Shown here piece after piece: positions 54,501 through 64,000 of a stretch of DNA of 64,000 nucleotides. A program made the translations under genes and the position numbers. The stretch lies in assembly GCA_021464245.1 (NCBI GenBank), contig JADCRB010000016.1, forward strand, positions 816,348 through 880,347, read 5' to 3'. This DNA is from Carallia brachiata. Its lineage: Eukaryota > Streptophyta > Magnoliopsida > Malpighiales > Rhizophoraceae. Below the pieces are notes generated by a model. That model made no database searches. It saw only the letters and a program-made list of their open reading frames with translations, and had not been told where the DNA came from. Within the stretch, counting starts at the first letter, position 1, and each line of letters begins with the position of its first letter.

Positions 54501-57500
54501 AGCCAGCCATGGTGTGAGGGCCATTGAGATCCCCACCACAAGAAACAGCAGAGATGACAACTGTGGAGACATAATACCCTGCAGATGACAATGCTTAGGA
54601 GAGTACTATTTGCAAAACTAATGAGCATTTGGATTTGCAATATTGAAAACCTGATTAACAGCTTCGCCAAAGGCCACAAATGCAAATTCTCCACCAGGAG
54701 CGAGAAGAAGACCAACTCTTATTGCAGATATGATTGAAATGCCAAAAAGTTTTCCAACTAAAGCAACCAACATGGCCTTGCCACCAATTAATAGTCCCAA
54801 CGCCCCCATAATGACCGGAAAATTTGAAACAAGAAGTTTTGGATCAATAGACATTCCAACCTGTGAACACAAAATAACTGCATCAACACCTATTCTTTGG
54901 GTATCTTCACTTAGCATTGCAAGCGAAATGCCAGAGGAATCTGTAGTGAAATCATGCAATAACTCTGTTGTTTGATTGCAGCAATAAGATACTTCAATAA
55001 AGGACAGAAGCACAGGCATAGACCATCTCAACAGCTGGGCAGTAAAGCTACAAGATTAAGGAACACAAGATTTCATGCAGAGTTATGACATATGAATTAA
55101 AGGCTGTCTTCGTGATAAATAAACAAGATTTTTGAGAAATTAACTTTCACACTAGATACCAATGCGAAATGCTTACTGTCATGAAGAAGAGACCCAGAAG
55201 AAGGCCACGATATGGAGCTATATCTGATTCCACCTGTAAGGAAAATTCAGTCTCCGCAAGAAGCAAGCCAGCCAGAAATGCCCCCAGTGCCATGGAAAGC
55301 CCAGCCTACTTTGGGAAACATATCAACACACAAATTGTTTAGCGATAAAATATATACATGATAACATTTTATAATTCATTTTCATACCCTGGCTGTAAGG
55401 AGACTAGTCCCAAGAATCACAAGAAGCGTATTGGCAGAGAATATCTCTGCATTTTGATTCTCTGCAATCTGCTTATATATTGGTCGAAGCAACTGCAAAA
55501 ACATGGAAAAGGAATGTGAGGGGAGGAACATGATGTTTTAAGGTGAAAGAGACAGAAAAATTGCATATTAATTGTAAAGAATCATACATTTAACGGGCCA
55601 CCTTTCCCCACCACCTCCCTTTCTCAACTATCAGTCTTTATAAATCAAAAAATGGAATTCTTTCTCTTTCATTATAATATTCTCTATTCTAATTACACTT
55701 GGTTTGCATTAGTTTCTAACCAATTTTTAATCTAATGATTTGTCCCTACACTCCATGCATGATTTGCAACTTACAACTCCTCACTAATCCAACAATGGAC
55801 CAATATGTAGAAGGACAAGAGGATGTTCTTGCTAGGGTTTTAAATGATCCCATAGACAGAGAAAAATGTCAGGTATTAACTGACTCATTCTTTTTTTTTT
55901 CCCCCAAACACAAAATTGTCTTCCCAGGAAACATAGGATTTACCAAGCGTCCACCAGCAATAATAGCGGTGATGGCAACTGCTGCCTTAACAGCCGCTAG
56001 CCCAAGAGCTTCAGCAATGGCTTGAAAACCAACCTGGAAAGCAGCAGATTATATCAATTGACAAAGCCAACATAAGTAGTATCACCACGCAGAAATTAAA
56101 ACAACTAAATAGTCACAACTACAACAGTCAAGTTTGGACTATGAGGCCAGAAGGGGTTTTGCAATATTCCTACATTACTGCAGCTATTCTGGCACTCTAC
56201 CGAAAATGAAGAATATTTTAGCCCAATTCCGAATTTAATTCCAATAAAAATGCAATCGAGCATTCGGGATTTATTATCTTAAAAATACTAGATACAATGC
56301 AAGCAACAAAGTGATGCAATTGTACAGGCATAAGCTCAGGGAAAATCATTGTCAAGTTACACTTAAATAGCAACAAGAAAAGATGCAACTGCTTAGAATA
56401 TGATCAGATCAAAAGTTACCCCTCCTCTGGATGAAGTTGGCGAGATAAGAGGTATGAGTATTAGCAAGACCACAACTGCCAGGTCCTGGAAAGGGCGAAT
56501 AATGAAAGACAATTAAGATTAAAAATTTGCAAAAGGAACAAGAAGAAAAAATATTACTACAGCTAAAACAAGAAATTAAAATGATGGCAAGGAGAGTTCT
56601 CCACTGATCACTATAAGCCTTCAAGACTATGCAAGAATTAAAAAGGGAAAGAAAACATACGTGTTGGAAGTTATTTGGCAGGATACCATGCTTGACAGAT
56701 GCATGGGAGCAAAACTAAAAGCTAAATCTATGGACAATCTATCCGTCACTGTGATCAAATTGATATCTCTATGGCATGAACATGGGGAAAAAAGAAAAGG
56801 ACCAAGGATTCAACTGAGGAATTGATTGCCTAAAGAACCACCTCTACAAATCATAAGCTAGTATCATCAGCCAAGTGCTATCAGAAAATAAGCTTTTTCC
56901 TCCCCTTAAATTGTGGATTAACCTGAAATAGTAAAACAGAAAATGTAGCTCGTCCATGCCGTGATGTGCTCTCACCACGCTCCTGCAACACCTACACATT
57001 AAGTCCATTTGTATAAGTGCATTGGGCAAGCAAAGGACATTAGCCAGCCGACATATGCATTAAAGAAACTTAACTTTTATCATAACCTACCTAAATGGGT
57101 AAATCTGGTGCAACCATAAGTGCATAACGTCAAAGTGTAGATTAAGTCAATTGGTAAATTTTTTGGTTTAGCAAAATATAAAACATCAAAATACATGGCA
57201 ATATTATGAATTTGTAAAGGAACAAACCATTTCAGCTTGAATATGGAGAAGGACCACAAATAAACAAGAAGACTACAGATTATCTCCATTTGAATCTGGT
57301 TTTGCAAGATTTTCTGAATCCATTTAATTTATTTGTTCTTTCCAAATAACAATAACTAACTTTACAGAAGTTGCAATTATGGAGTTTAAAACAAAACATC
57401 CCTAAATGGCTAAACTTATTACCTGCAGGACAACAGCGGTGGAAGATAAGGCCAGGCCATTCCCAATGACAAGAGCAGCAGGACCAGGCAAGCCAGCAAC

Positions 57501-60359
57501 AAAATGAGCGACCAAGCCCACAGCCAATGCCGTCACCAATACCTGCATTGCCCACACCAAGAATCCTTATTAAAAAATTATAAACCCATGGCACAAAAAA
57601 TGACTGCTGAACCAACGAGCATACAGCAAAAAAGAGATTTCCAAGTACCTGAGCAGAGCCTAACCCAAAAACATATTTCTTCATGGAACTAAGCCTTTCA
57701 ACAGAGAGCTGCAAAAGCAGAAGAAGCTTAAGCATTAACTTCTTTTTATTCCTTCCAGCAGAGGGCTACGATATCTCAATGTATAAACACCACCTCAAGT
57801 CCGATATTAAACAGCAAGAAAACAACTCCAAATTCTGCTATTGCCTTTGTCCCGTGCACATGACGAATAATTGAGAGACCATAGGGACCAATCAAGATGC
57901 CAGCAGCCAGATATCCAAGTACAGGACTGCCTAAAAATCTCAGAACGAAAAACAATCAGGACACCAACATTATGGAATTAGTATTTGTGGAACAAAGGGT
58001 CATTAACAATATCCAATATCTTCATCAAAGCAAACTTGATACTTGCTATGCAGACTAATTTCAAGAAAGCATAACGGATGACATGAGGAAACACAAAGTA
58101 ATACCATGTGACAACAAGGTCCATAAGATACTAATATAAAACAAAAGTTTCACTCAGTCATATCCACAAGTCGTGAATTTTCCAGAGAAACTCCAGATGA
58201 ATGAAAAATATTAGCAAAATAGAAATATATTCGACAATACATAGAAGTTACCTCCTGGAATTTTCTGAAATATAGGCACAAATATGACGCTGGCAAGCAG
58301 TAGACACAACACGTCAAACAGAGATGCTTCCTCCTCATTCATCTGGTAAAATGGAACAACCAGAGAGATTCAAAAACTACAGCATATAATGAACTTTAGA
58401 CCAAATGCAGAAGTAAAGGATAATAAAAGTGTATGCCTCTTGGTTTGGCAGCATTGCAAGTAGGTTTTTAACTCTCTTTGGGAGTTTCCTTATATGACGT
58501 ATCAGAGGCTTTGCATTTGAGGATACTTCTTCAATACTTGTAGTGATAATGTCTGGTTGCTGGAGCATCTGAGCACTCCTCTCCACTCGATTAGAATATA
58601 AGGCAACCCTGTACCACAATGAGCAGGCAGCAATAATATCATGAAAAATTCTCCACAATATTATTAAAGAAGGAGGAGACAGTGATAGTAAAGAAACAGA
58701 ACAATAGAACCAACGCATACCCTCCACCAAATAGCAATAACCCGAGAAAAATTTTAGGCAGTTGCTTCCTTCCAGAAGCAATCAAGCCTTGGAAAACTGA
58801 TGCTGGAGTGAATTCAGTTCCATCTACATCAAATGAAAAGAAGGATGCAGAAAAAAAGCGCGAAGATTTATTCAACAATGCCTTTGGAGCACTAAAAGGA
58901 GAAGGTGAACTCTCCCTAGGCAAATTTAAATCTTTCTGCACTTCCTGTTTCTTCACTTGAGCTCCACTCCTTGACTTTTCTGATTCTAATTCAGCTTCTT
59001 TAAGGGAGTCTAAACTCGGTTTTCCATTCTCACGGTCACTAGAATCATCAGACTGATACAATTCTTCAGAATTCTGGCTGATTTTGTCAAATAGTCTATC
59101 CAAAGAAGGATCACTTGGTAACGAATCACTATTGATTAACATATCTTTTTCTTTGTCATCCGTACTTCCATCACCCACCTTCTCTTCCTTAATGACAGCC
59201 TCATCGCCAGATATATAACCACTGACTCTTTCAAGATTATCACCTTGAGAACTGGAAAGAAACTTCTCCGCTTTCTGTAATGCAATCTCTGCATCACTCA
59301 CTCGTTGGGTAGCTTCAAGTTCAAGGCAACAGCTTGCTCTGCTAAAAGCATAATGTTTGCAACATCTTCCTCTGCTTTCAAAGCAGTCATTTGTGCTTTC
59401 TCTGCGGCCTCATTTAGTCTGTCTGCTTCGTTCTGCAATTCTTCCTTTTTGCTTTGCAACCACCTTAACTCTGCTTCACAATTTTCCAAATTTTTCTCAC
59501 ATTGCCTAACATCATTCTGAGCAGCCGAAAGCATTCCATTCTCTTGCCCAACATTAATTTCCACAGCAATATCTTTATAACCATCTGGTGACTCACTACC
59601 TACTTTTTCAACTTCAAATGATTCCAATGCCACCTTAAGCCTAGCCTCGGCCAAAGAAAGGGCCATAGTTGCCTTTTGCACAGCTTCTTCGGCAGCACAC
59701 TCCTCACTCACAACCTCTTGAATCAAATCAAGAGTTGAATTGATGTTATTCCAAGCATTCTCCGCTTCATCCTTCAAGGCTATTGCAGTCTCTGATATTT
59801 TTTGAGCCTTTTCCTCAAACATGGCACTATTAAGCCCTGCAACTTCCAATTCTCTCATTACTTTCTGCAGCAATTCCCTTAGTTCGTCCAAACTAGGAGC
59901 TTCAACTTCTTTATCTTCTCCTCTCTCCGCATTTAAACCACTCGACTCCACACCGTCAGCAGTCACTATCCTCGAGCCCTCATCATCACTCGCTACAAAC
60001 TCTACATTTCGACCATTTCCATCAACATACGCCAAAGAATCGTTACCTTGACATCTTATATTAGCACTCCTGGACCTGGACACCCTAAGCGAAACATCAC
60101 AACTACAAAACAAAGAGCTACCAGAACATAAACCTGGCAAACGACTATAAAATCCCCCGCTGTATGCCAAGGTCGAATTCAAACAAGAACCATAAGCAAT
60201 AATTTTCCCCTTCTTCCTTAATAACCTGACCTTCGAACCAATCCTAGGATCAAAACTATTGTACCTGAACCTTAAACACAATCGACTAGCTATCCTGTAA
60301 TTGGCAACGTCGCTGGCCGGGAAAACATTCGGTCGCGGGACGCCACATGCAAAATCCAT
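51508..60359 (-). CDS. KEA2: Chloroplast K+/H+ antiporter, KEA1/KEA2 type, with exon-1 frameshift
   Basis: Exchanges K+ for H+ across the plastid inner envelope (family knowledge). Exons, right to left: 60359-58721, 58608-58437, 58342-58252, 57930-57794, 57708-57649, 57542-57423, 56991-56923, 56485-56420, 56033-55944, 55492-55388, 55305-55177, 54860-54651, 54578-54429, 53733-53680, 53578-53520, 52897-52831, 52757-52584, 52457-52401, 51877-51803 and 51630-51508 (TGA). Order: plastid-targeting N-terminus, acidic coiled coil (about 145-345), low-complexity linker, CPA2 exchanger core (about 600-1000; [45 protein letters not shown]), then a KTN NAD-binding domain ([12 protein letters not shown]). 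Full length would be about 1215 residues. At 59322-59325 one base is missing, so as written the frame ends at NLKLPNE-stop; exon phases fit only if it is restored. Intron 2 has a GC donor. KEA1 and KEA2 cannot be separated by eye; the symbol rests on gene order. Confidence 0.93.
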
Positions 60360-61749
60360 GGTCCTGTTGTGCGCTAAAAACGTTCTCTAGCAACACAACT
60401 CACGCACGCACACTCTCACAGGCATTCAATCGAACACCTGCGCACAACGCAACACTAAATAAGACAAACAAGCCATGTTTGACGGAAATGAAACGATTCC
60501 ATATTCAAACTTAAACCTAAATCAACGAATGTGAGCGTTAAAGTGACAACTGACCGATCAGGCAGGAGGCGGAGAAGCCAGGGATGAAAAAATCGACGGC
60601 CGAATTTGACGCAAACAAAAAACAAAAGAAAAAGTTATATATATATATATATATAGGTAATTAATTAAATCAGGTGCGTGCGGAGGGCATTTTCATTTTG
60701 TTTTTTCAGGTTTTACTGTGTCTTGCTTGCAGGTAGAAGAAGAACGAAGGAGAGCATGAAGCGTATCAATGTCTGACTAGGGTTTTTTAGTTTTTATATT
60801 TTTTTCCGTCTCTCGTCTCCGAATTTTCTTGTCTTCTAAGACTACTACTGCATACTTGAGTCCATTTCTTCTGCTTCTGCTTCTGCTGGAGCGGCTTAAA
60901 ATTGTGAGAAAGTTTGTTTATGTTTATTTATTTATTTTGTCGTCATTTTGTGTGTTTGCTTATTATTATGATGCGTAAGAAATTCGTTCATTGGTTTGCT
61001 TTGTGTTGAATTTACAATTTCACCCTTGCTTGCGTCAGGTCAGGTGATTCTTGGACTGATGCCTAACGCATATTCCGTTGTGATTTTCAGCTTCTCTCTA
61101 TTTGGCGCGTCACTGTCACGCCCTTTTTTCTTTTTCTTTTCTTTAGAAAGTGACGCCCTTTTTTCGGCTCATCTTATTTCCTTTTTAATTTTTTATTACC
61201 AAAAGAATATTTATTGATATAAATAATTAGCTACAAAATAAAATTCGATCCTCTATATTTAACCGTTTCTGTGTTTTTACCTTCTCCTTTTCTTCTTTTT
61301 TAAATTCTACTGTTCATCTTTTTTTTTTGTCTATTATTTATACAATTTACCGTCAGTTAATCGTTATTTTCACCGCATGACGCTTAGTCAGCTGCAATGC
61401 TTTTAGGTAATACTGATGTTGTATTTAAAAAAACATTTTTTTATTTTTTATTCTTTTTGAAAATTTAAAGGAAAATACCTAAGATCTAAAACATCTCTAT
61501 ATGTCGTGCGTCGCTAGTTGGCAAGCCTCCTTCTTCTTCTTCCCATGCTAATTCTAGTTATTGTTGTTGTTGGCTTGCATATTTATTGAGGCCGACTAAT
61601 AAGGAGGATAAGGAGGAGTGTATGAGCAAGGGGCTTTGGTTGGGGTTTGACGAAACAATTAAGATCGAGGACCACAAAGATGTAGGATTTTTGTGTTAGG
61701 GTTTGGATCAGAGATATAGAAAATTAGGGTCGAGGAAAAGAATATTGTA
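60360..61749. other. Antiporter 5' flank and intergenic DNA
   Basis: Includes the 5' UTR/promoter of the minus-strand antiporter (60360 to about 60600) and a (TA)n microsatellite at about 60636-60655. TTCTGC units at 60868-60888 form a small hexamer repeat. No TATA box was convincingly placed and no ORF supported. Confidence 0.5.
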
Positions 61750-62309
61750 GGGAGAAAGAGAGAGAAAATTAGAGTTTATACTGTTCTAAGTGAATACGGA
61801 TGGCAGCGTGTTAGGTAACCCAGGGAAAGTAGGCTTTGGCAACATTATGCGAGATAAGCTTCGTATTTAGAGAGGAGGTTTCATTGGCTTAGCAGGAGTT
61901 ACTACGAATACGGTGGCAAAGTTGATGGGTATTAGACGCGGTCATGAATATGAATGGGATTTGGGGTACAAGAGGGTAATCCTTGAAACAGATTCTTTTG
62001 AATCTTTGGCATTGATTAGTGGCCAGACTCCATCATCTCACCCTTTTTCAGTGTTGTTTGTTGATATTTGTAGCTTGCGACTGAGAGGTTACCAATTACA
62101 AATGAAGCATCTACTATGAGAGGGCAACTCATGTGTAAATTTTCTCTCGAAACTTGGCGCAGATTTACCTGTTGGAGAGATTTTGTTAAACACGCCTCCC
62201 ACGGGATTATGGTTGTTATTTGATGGTGACAGCCACGGGGCTATTTTGTTTGAACTTAGTTTCTTTCTTGTAATTTGTCTCTCATTTGCACTAAAAAAAA
62301 AAAAAAAAA
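61750..62309 (+). mobile_element. 5'-truncated LINE tail: RNase H plus poly(A)
   Basis: From 61790 it reads VNTDGSVLGNPGKVGFGNIM, the classic start of the RNase H domain carried by plant L1-type LINEs. It continues through KRVILETDSFESLALIS and CVNFLSKLGADLPVGEILL to about 62250. Two in-frame stops are seen (61867-61869 and 62117-62119). The segment ends in 17 A at 62293-62309, the LINE poly(A) tail. The 5' edge is only approximate and no target duplication was matched. Host RNase-H-like (RVT_3) genes share this fold, but the stops and tail favour a dead LINE copy. Confidence 0.72.
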
Positions 62310-62809
62310 GCCTTGAATTTTTTTTTTATATTTCTTTTAAACCCCACTACGAAAATTAAATTTAAAAAATTGTTCAAATTTTGTTTCGAATCAAATTATT
62401 GTCTCAAATCCATTACATTTTCTCTATTTTTAGCTCCAATTTTAAGATCTCCTCATCCATTCTCTGATGGTCTACTGCTGCTATTCAAAGACGAGAGCCC
62501 TCGTTTTCTATTAATTCTTTGTTTTTCCTCTGACGGGAATCCCTATATTCCTTTTTTTTATTTCTTGGAATTTCTTGAAAACTTCTTGTTCTGTATAAAG
62601 CCTGACACTTTAAATCTCTTTGAAAACGCAGTCATTTTTAGGTCTTATTGAGTTTGTAACTACTTGCAGTGGCTTTTCTTTTTTCCGGGGGGGGGGGTGA
62701 AATCATGAGTCTAGGTTCCTTAGTTTTTATACAATATCTTATTGTTTAACAAATAGTTAGTTGAGGTTAGGCTTATGATTAGGTTTTTTTTTTTTTTTGG
62801 GTTTCGGCA
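62310..62809 (+). other. Leader or promoter of the helicase-like fragment
   Basis: TC-rich and T-rich, with a G run (62688-62697) and 16 T at about 62785-62800, then GGGTTTCGGCA directly before the ATG at 62810. This looks like a normal plant 5' UTR. Confidence 0.4.
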
Positions 62810-62884
62810 ATGAACAATAACAATAGAGGGAGGTATCCGTCGGGGATTGGTGGAGGTAGAGGTAGAGGTATGAACGTGAACCCT
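62810..62884 (+). pseudogene. N-terminus of a DEAD-box helicase (RH6/RH8/RH12 type), interrupted
   Basis: The first 25 codons read MNNNRGRYPSGIGGGRGRGM then NVNP. This matches the N-terminal signature of plant DDX6/Dhh1-like DEAD-box RNA helicases (MNN-RGRYPPGIG-GRG), which act in mRNA decapping and P-bodies (family knowledge). After residue 25 the similarity stops and the sequence becomes LTR-like, starting TGTCAAGG, with a stop at 62981. No helicase core occurs before the window ends. The simplest reading is a retroelement insertion in exon 1; the rest of the gene may lie beyond 64000. The short match alone is weak, but gene order next to KEA2 supports it. Confidence 0.55.
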
Positions 62885-64000
62885 TGTCAAGGTTTTAGGG
62901 TTCTTAGTAAAAAAGAAATTGGGGATATAGAAAAAGAAATAGGGAATCCGGGTGAGAGAATTAGAGAGAGAGTAGAAAGATAAAGAATTTTCAGTTTATA
63001 ATTCTTGTTACCACTATATTACAAAGAAACTACCTATACACAATATAGTAATCAACTGCTATTATCCCAATAAGAAATCTAACATGTGCCATGTTGCCAC
63101 ATCATCACCTTGTTATACTAGTTCCTAATATTACCCTTCCCATGAAACAGTCATTGTCCTCTAGGATTGATTTGAGAAAAGGAAACATCAATTAGATGAC
63201 TGCAACAACTATATATTGTCCCACCCAATAGACTATATGCTAGGCTAACTGACAAATACAAACTAATGACAATCATGCACATTGAAAACGTGTCCATCCA
63301 TTCCCTCATTTGCATGAAGCAGTTGAGACATTAGCATGGCATTCAACTAGGCAATAGCCTTCCCATATTGCAACAAAAAGACTTTGAGAGTCACCAATCC
63401 AAAAATTTGGCAAATGGGTAGGTTTATTGTTAGCTTTCCTAGAGACAACATTTTCCTTTTTAATGCAGTGGAGCATCTCTTTGGATAATCAACAGATTCA
63501 GTTCCTTGTCTCTTGGCACTCATGAGCACATCCTTTTGCTTTAGGAATTGCTTACCATGACACAACTGTATATCATACTACCATCTACCTATTTCCCTTA
63601 TGCTGCAAAGCATCCTTGTCCTCAAGGATGACCAGATTTGATCAACAGAACTCAAAAAAAATATTGTTGTAGAAAACACAATCCACAATATTTTCGTTGT
63701 GCCAGTATGATGCCGATTGAACTTTGGTGTAAAAAGCAATGCTTGGCATTCAACCAAGTTATAATTTGGCTATTGCAAAATACCATAACAAAGAGTGCGT
63801 GACCAAGTAGACTCATCCCAAAGATTCTTATATCCAAATACATTTTTCAACTTGAGTGATTCTCCAATTGTTAAAAATATAATCTGGCCTTTAATATAAG
63901 CTTTGTCTTTGCCAAAAAATGCGTCATTAATCTCCAAATACACAAGTGTAATTAGCCTATTAGAGTAGCAAGGAACCAATGATGAGAGAAATATGGACAC
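62885..64000 (-). mobile_element. Probable LTR retroelement end, cut by the window edge
   Basis: Begins TGTCAAGGTTTTAGGG. A GA-rich stretch at 62935-62985 is followed by CAGTTTATAATTCTTGTTACC, a style common in plant LTRs read backward. At 63606-63637 the minus strand reads GGTCATCCTTGAGGACAAGG, which resembles the CTTGAGGACAAG phrase often found at the 3' end of plant Ty3/gypsy internal domains. The LTR would then be about 62885 to 63600. No second LTR or target duplication is visible in the window, and minus-strand frames beyond 63650 were not recognised. Confidence 0.4.

Noticed and set aside
54861..55031. Open frame extending upstream of antiporter exon 12 ([18 protein letters not shown]...)
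   Set aside because: It reads through an intron; the acceptor at 54861-54863 and the phase with exon 11 give the family sequence [10 protein letters not shown].

Overview
This is nuclear DNA from a flowering plant, most likely a woody rosid eudicot. The genes have many GT-AG introns in AT-rich surroundings, and the window holds LTR retrotransposons, MITEs and a LINE remnant. No bacterial operon structure is visible. The species cannot be read from the sequence; Citrus or a relative is only a guess.

Genes. (1) 62-2227 (+): the 3' end of a multi-exon gene I do not recognise. (2) 5708-7875 (+): a six-exon NAD(P)-binding RmlD/SDR-type protein like the methionine adenosyltransferase regulatory beta subunit. 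(3) 14615-21120 (+): a 19-exon mitochondrial NAD-dependent malic enzyme of the NAD-ME2 type. (4) 35932-40406 (+): a salutaridine-reductase-like SDR gene that is broken. (5) 51508-60359 (-): a 20-exon chloroplast K+/H+ antiporter of the KEA1/KEA2 type, with an apparent 1-nt deletion in exon 1. (6) 62810-62884 (+): the first 25 codons of what looks like a DDX6/RH8-type DEAD-box helicase, apparently cut off by a retroelement. From memory, the Arabidopsis relatives of genes 2, 3, 5 and 6 lie close together at the top of chromosome 4, so these genes look like an old conserved block, stretched here by insertions.

Mobile DNA. An hAT-like MITE (2594-3103) has an 8-bp target duplication, and a related element lies at 10459-11012. 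A foldback MITE is at 4711-4947. A degenerate tandem array with a period of about 175 bp fills 26.3-28.5 kb. A reverse-strand Ty1/copia element (30248-35477, target duplication CAAAC) sits just upstream of the SDR pseudogene, and a 2.15-kb solo LTR (37832-39985, duplication ATAGT) sits inside its fourth intron. Just downstream is a three-LTR composite element (40530-49959, duplication TTTTG). Its middle LTR contains a Mutator-like MITE (42261-42503, 9-bp duplication), and its second internal region contains a forward Ty1/copia element with very short LTRs (44803-49430). A LINE RNase H tail (about 61750-62309) and a probable reverse-strand LTR element (62885 to the window end) complete the set.

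The housekeeping genes are not a pathway. The malic enzyme acts in mitochondria, the antiporter in the plastid envelope, and the beta-subunit-like protein probably in S-adenosylmethionine metabolism. The window's main interest is its layered insertion history and the gene lesions. Gene models were built by hand from splice sites, reading phase and remembered family sequences; no database search was run.
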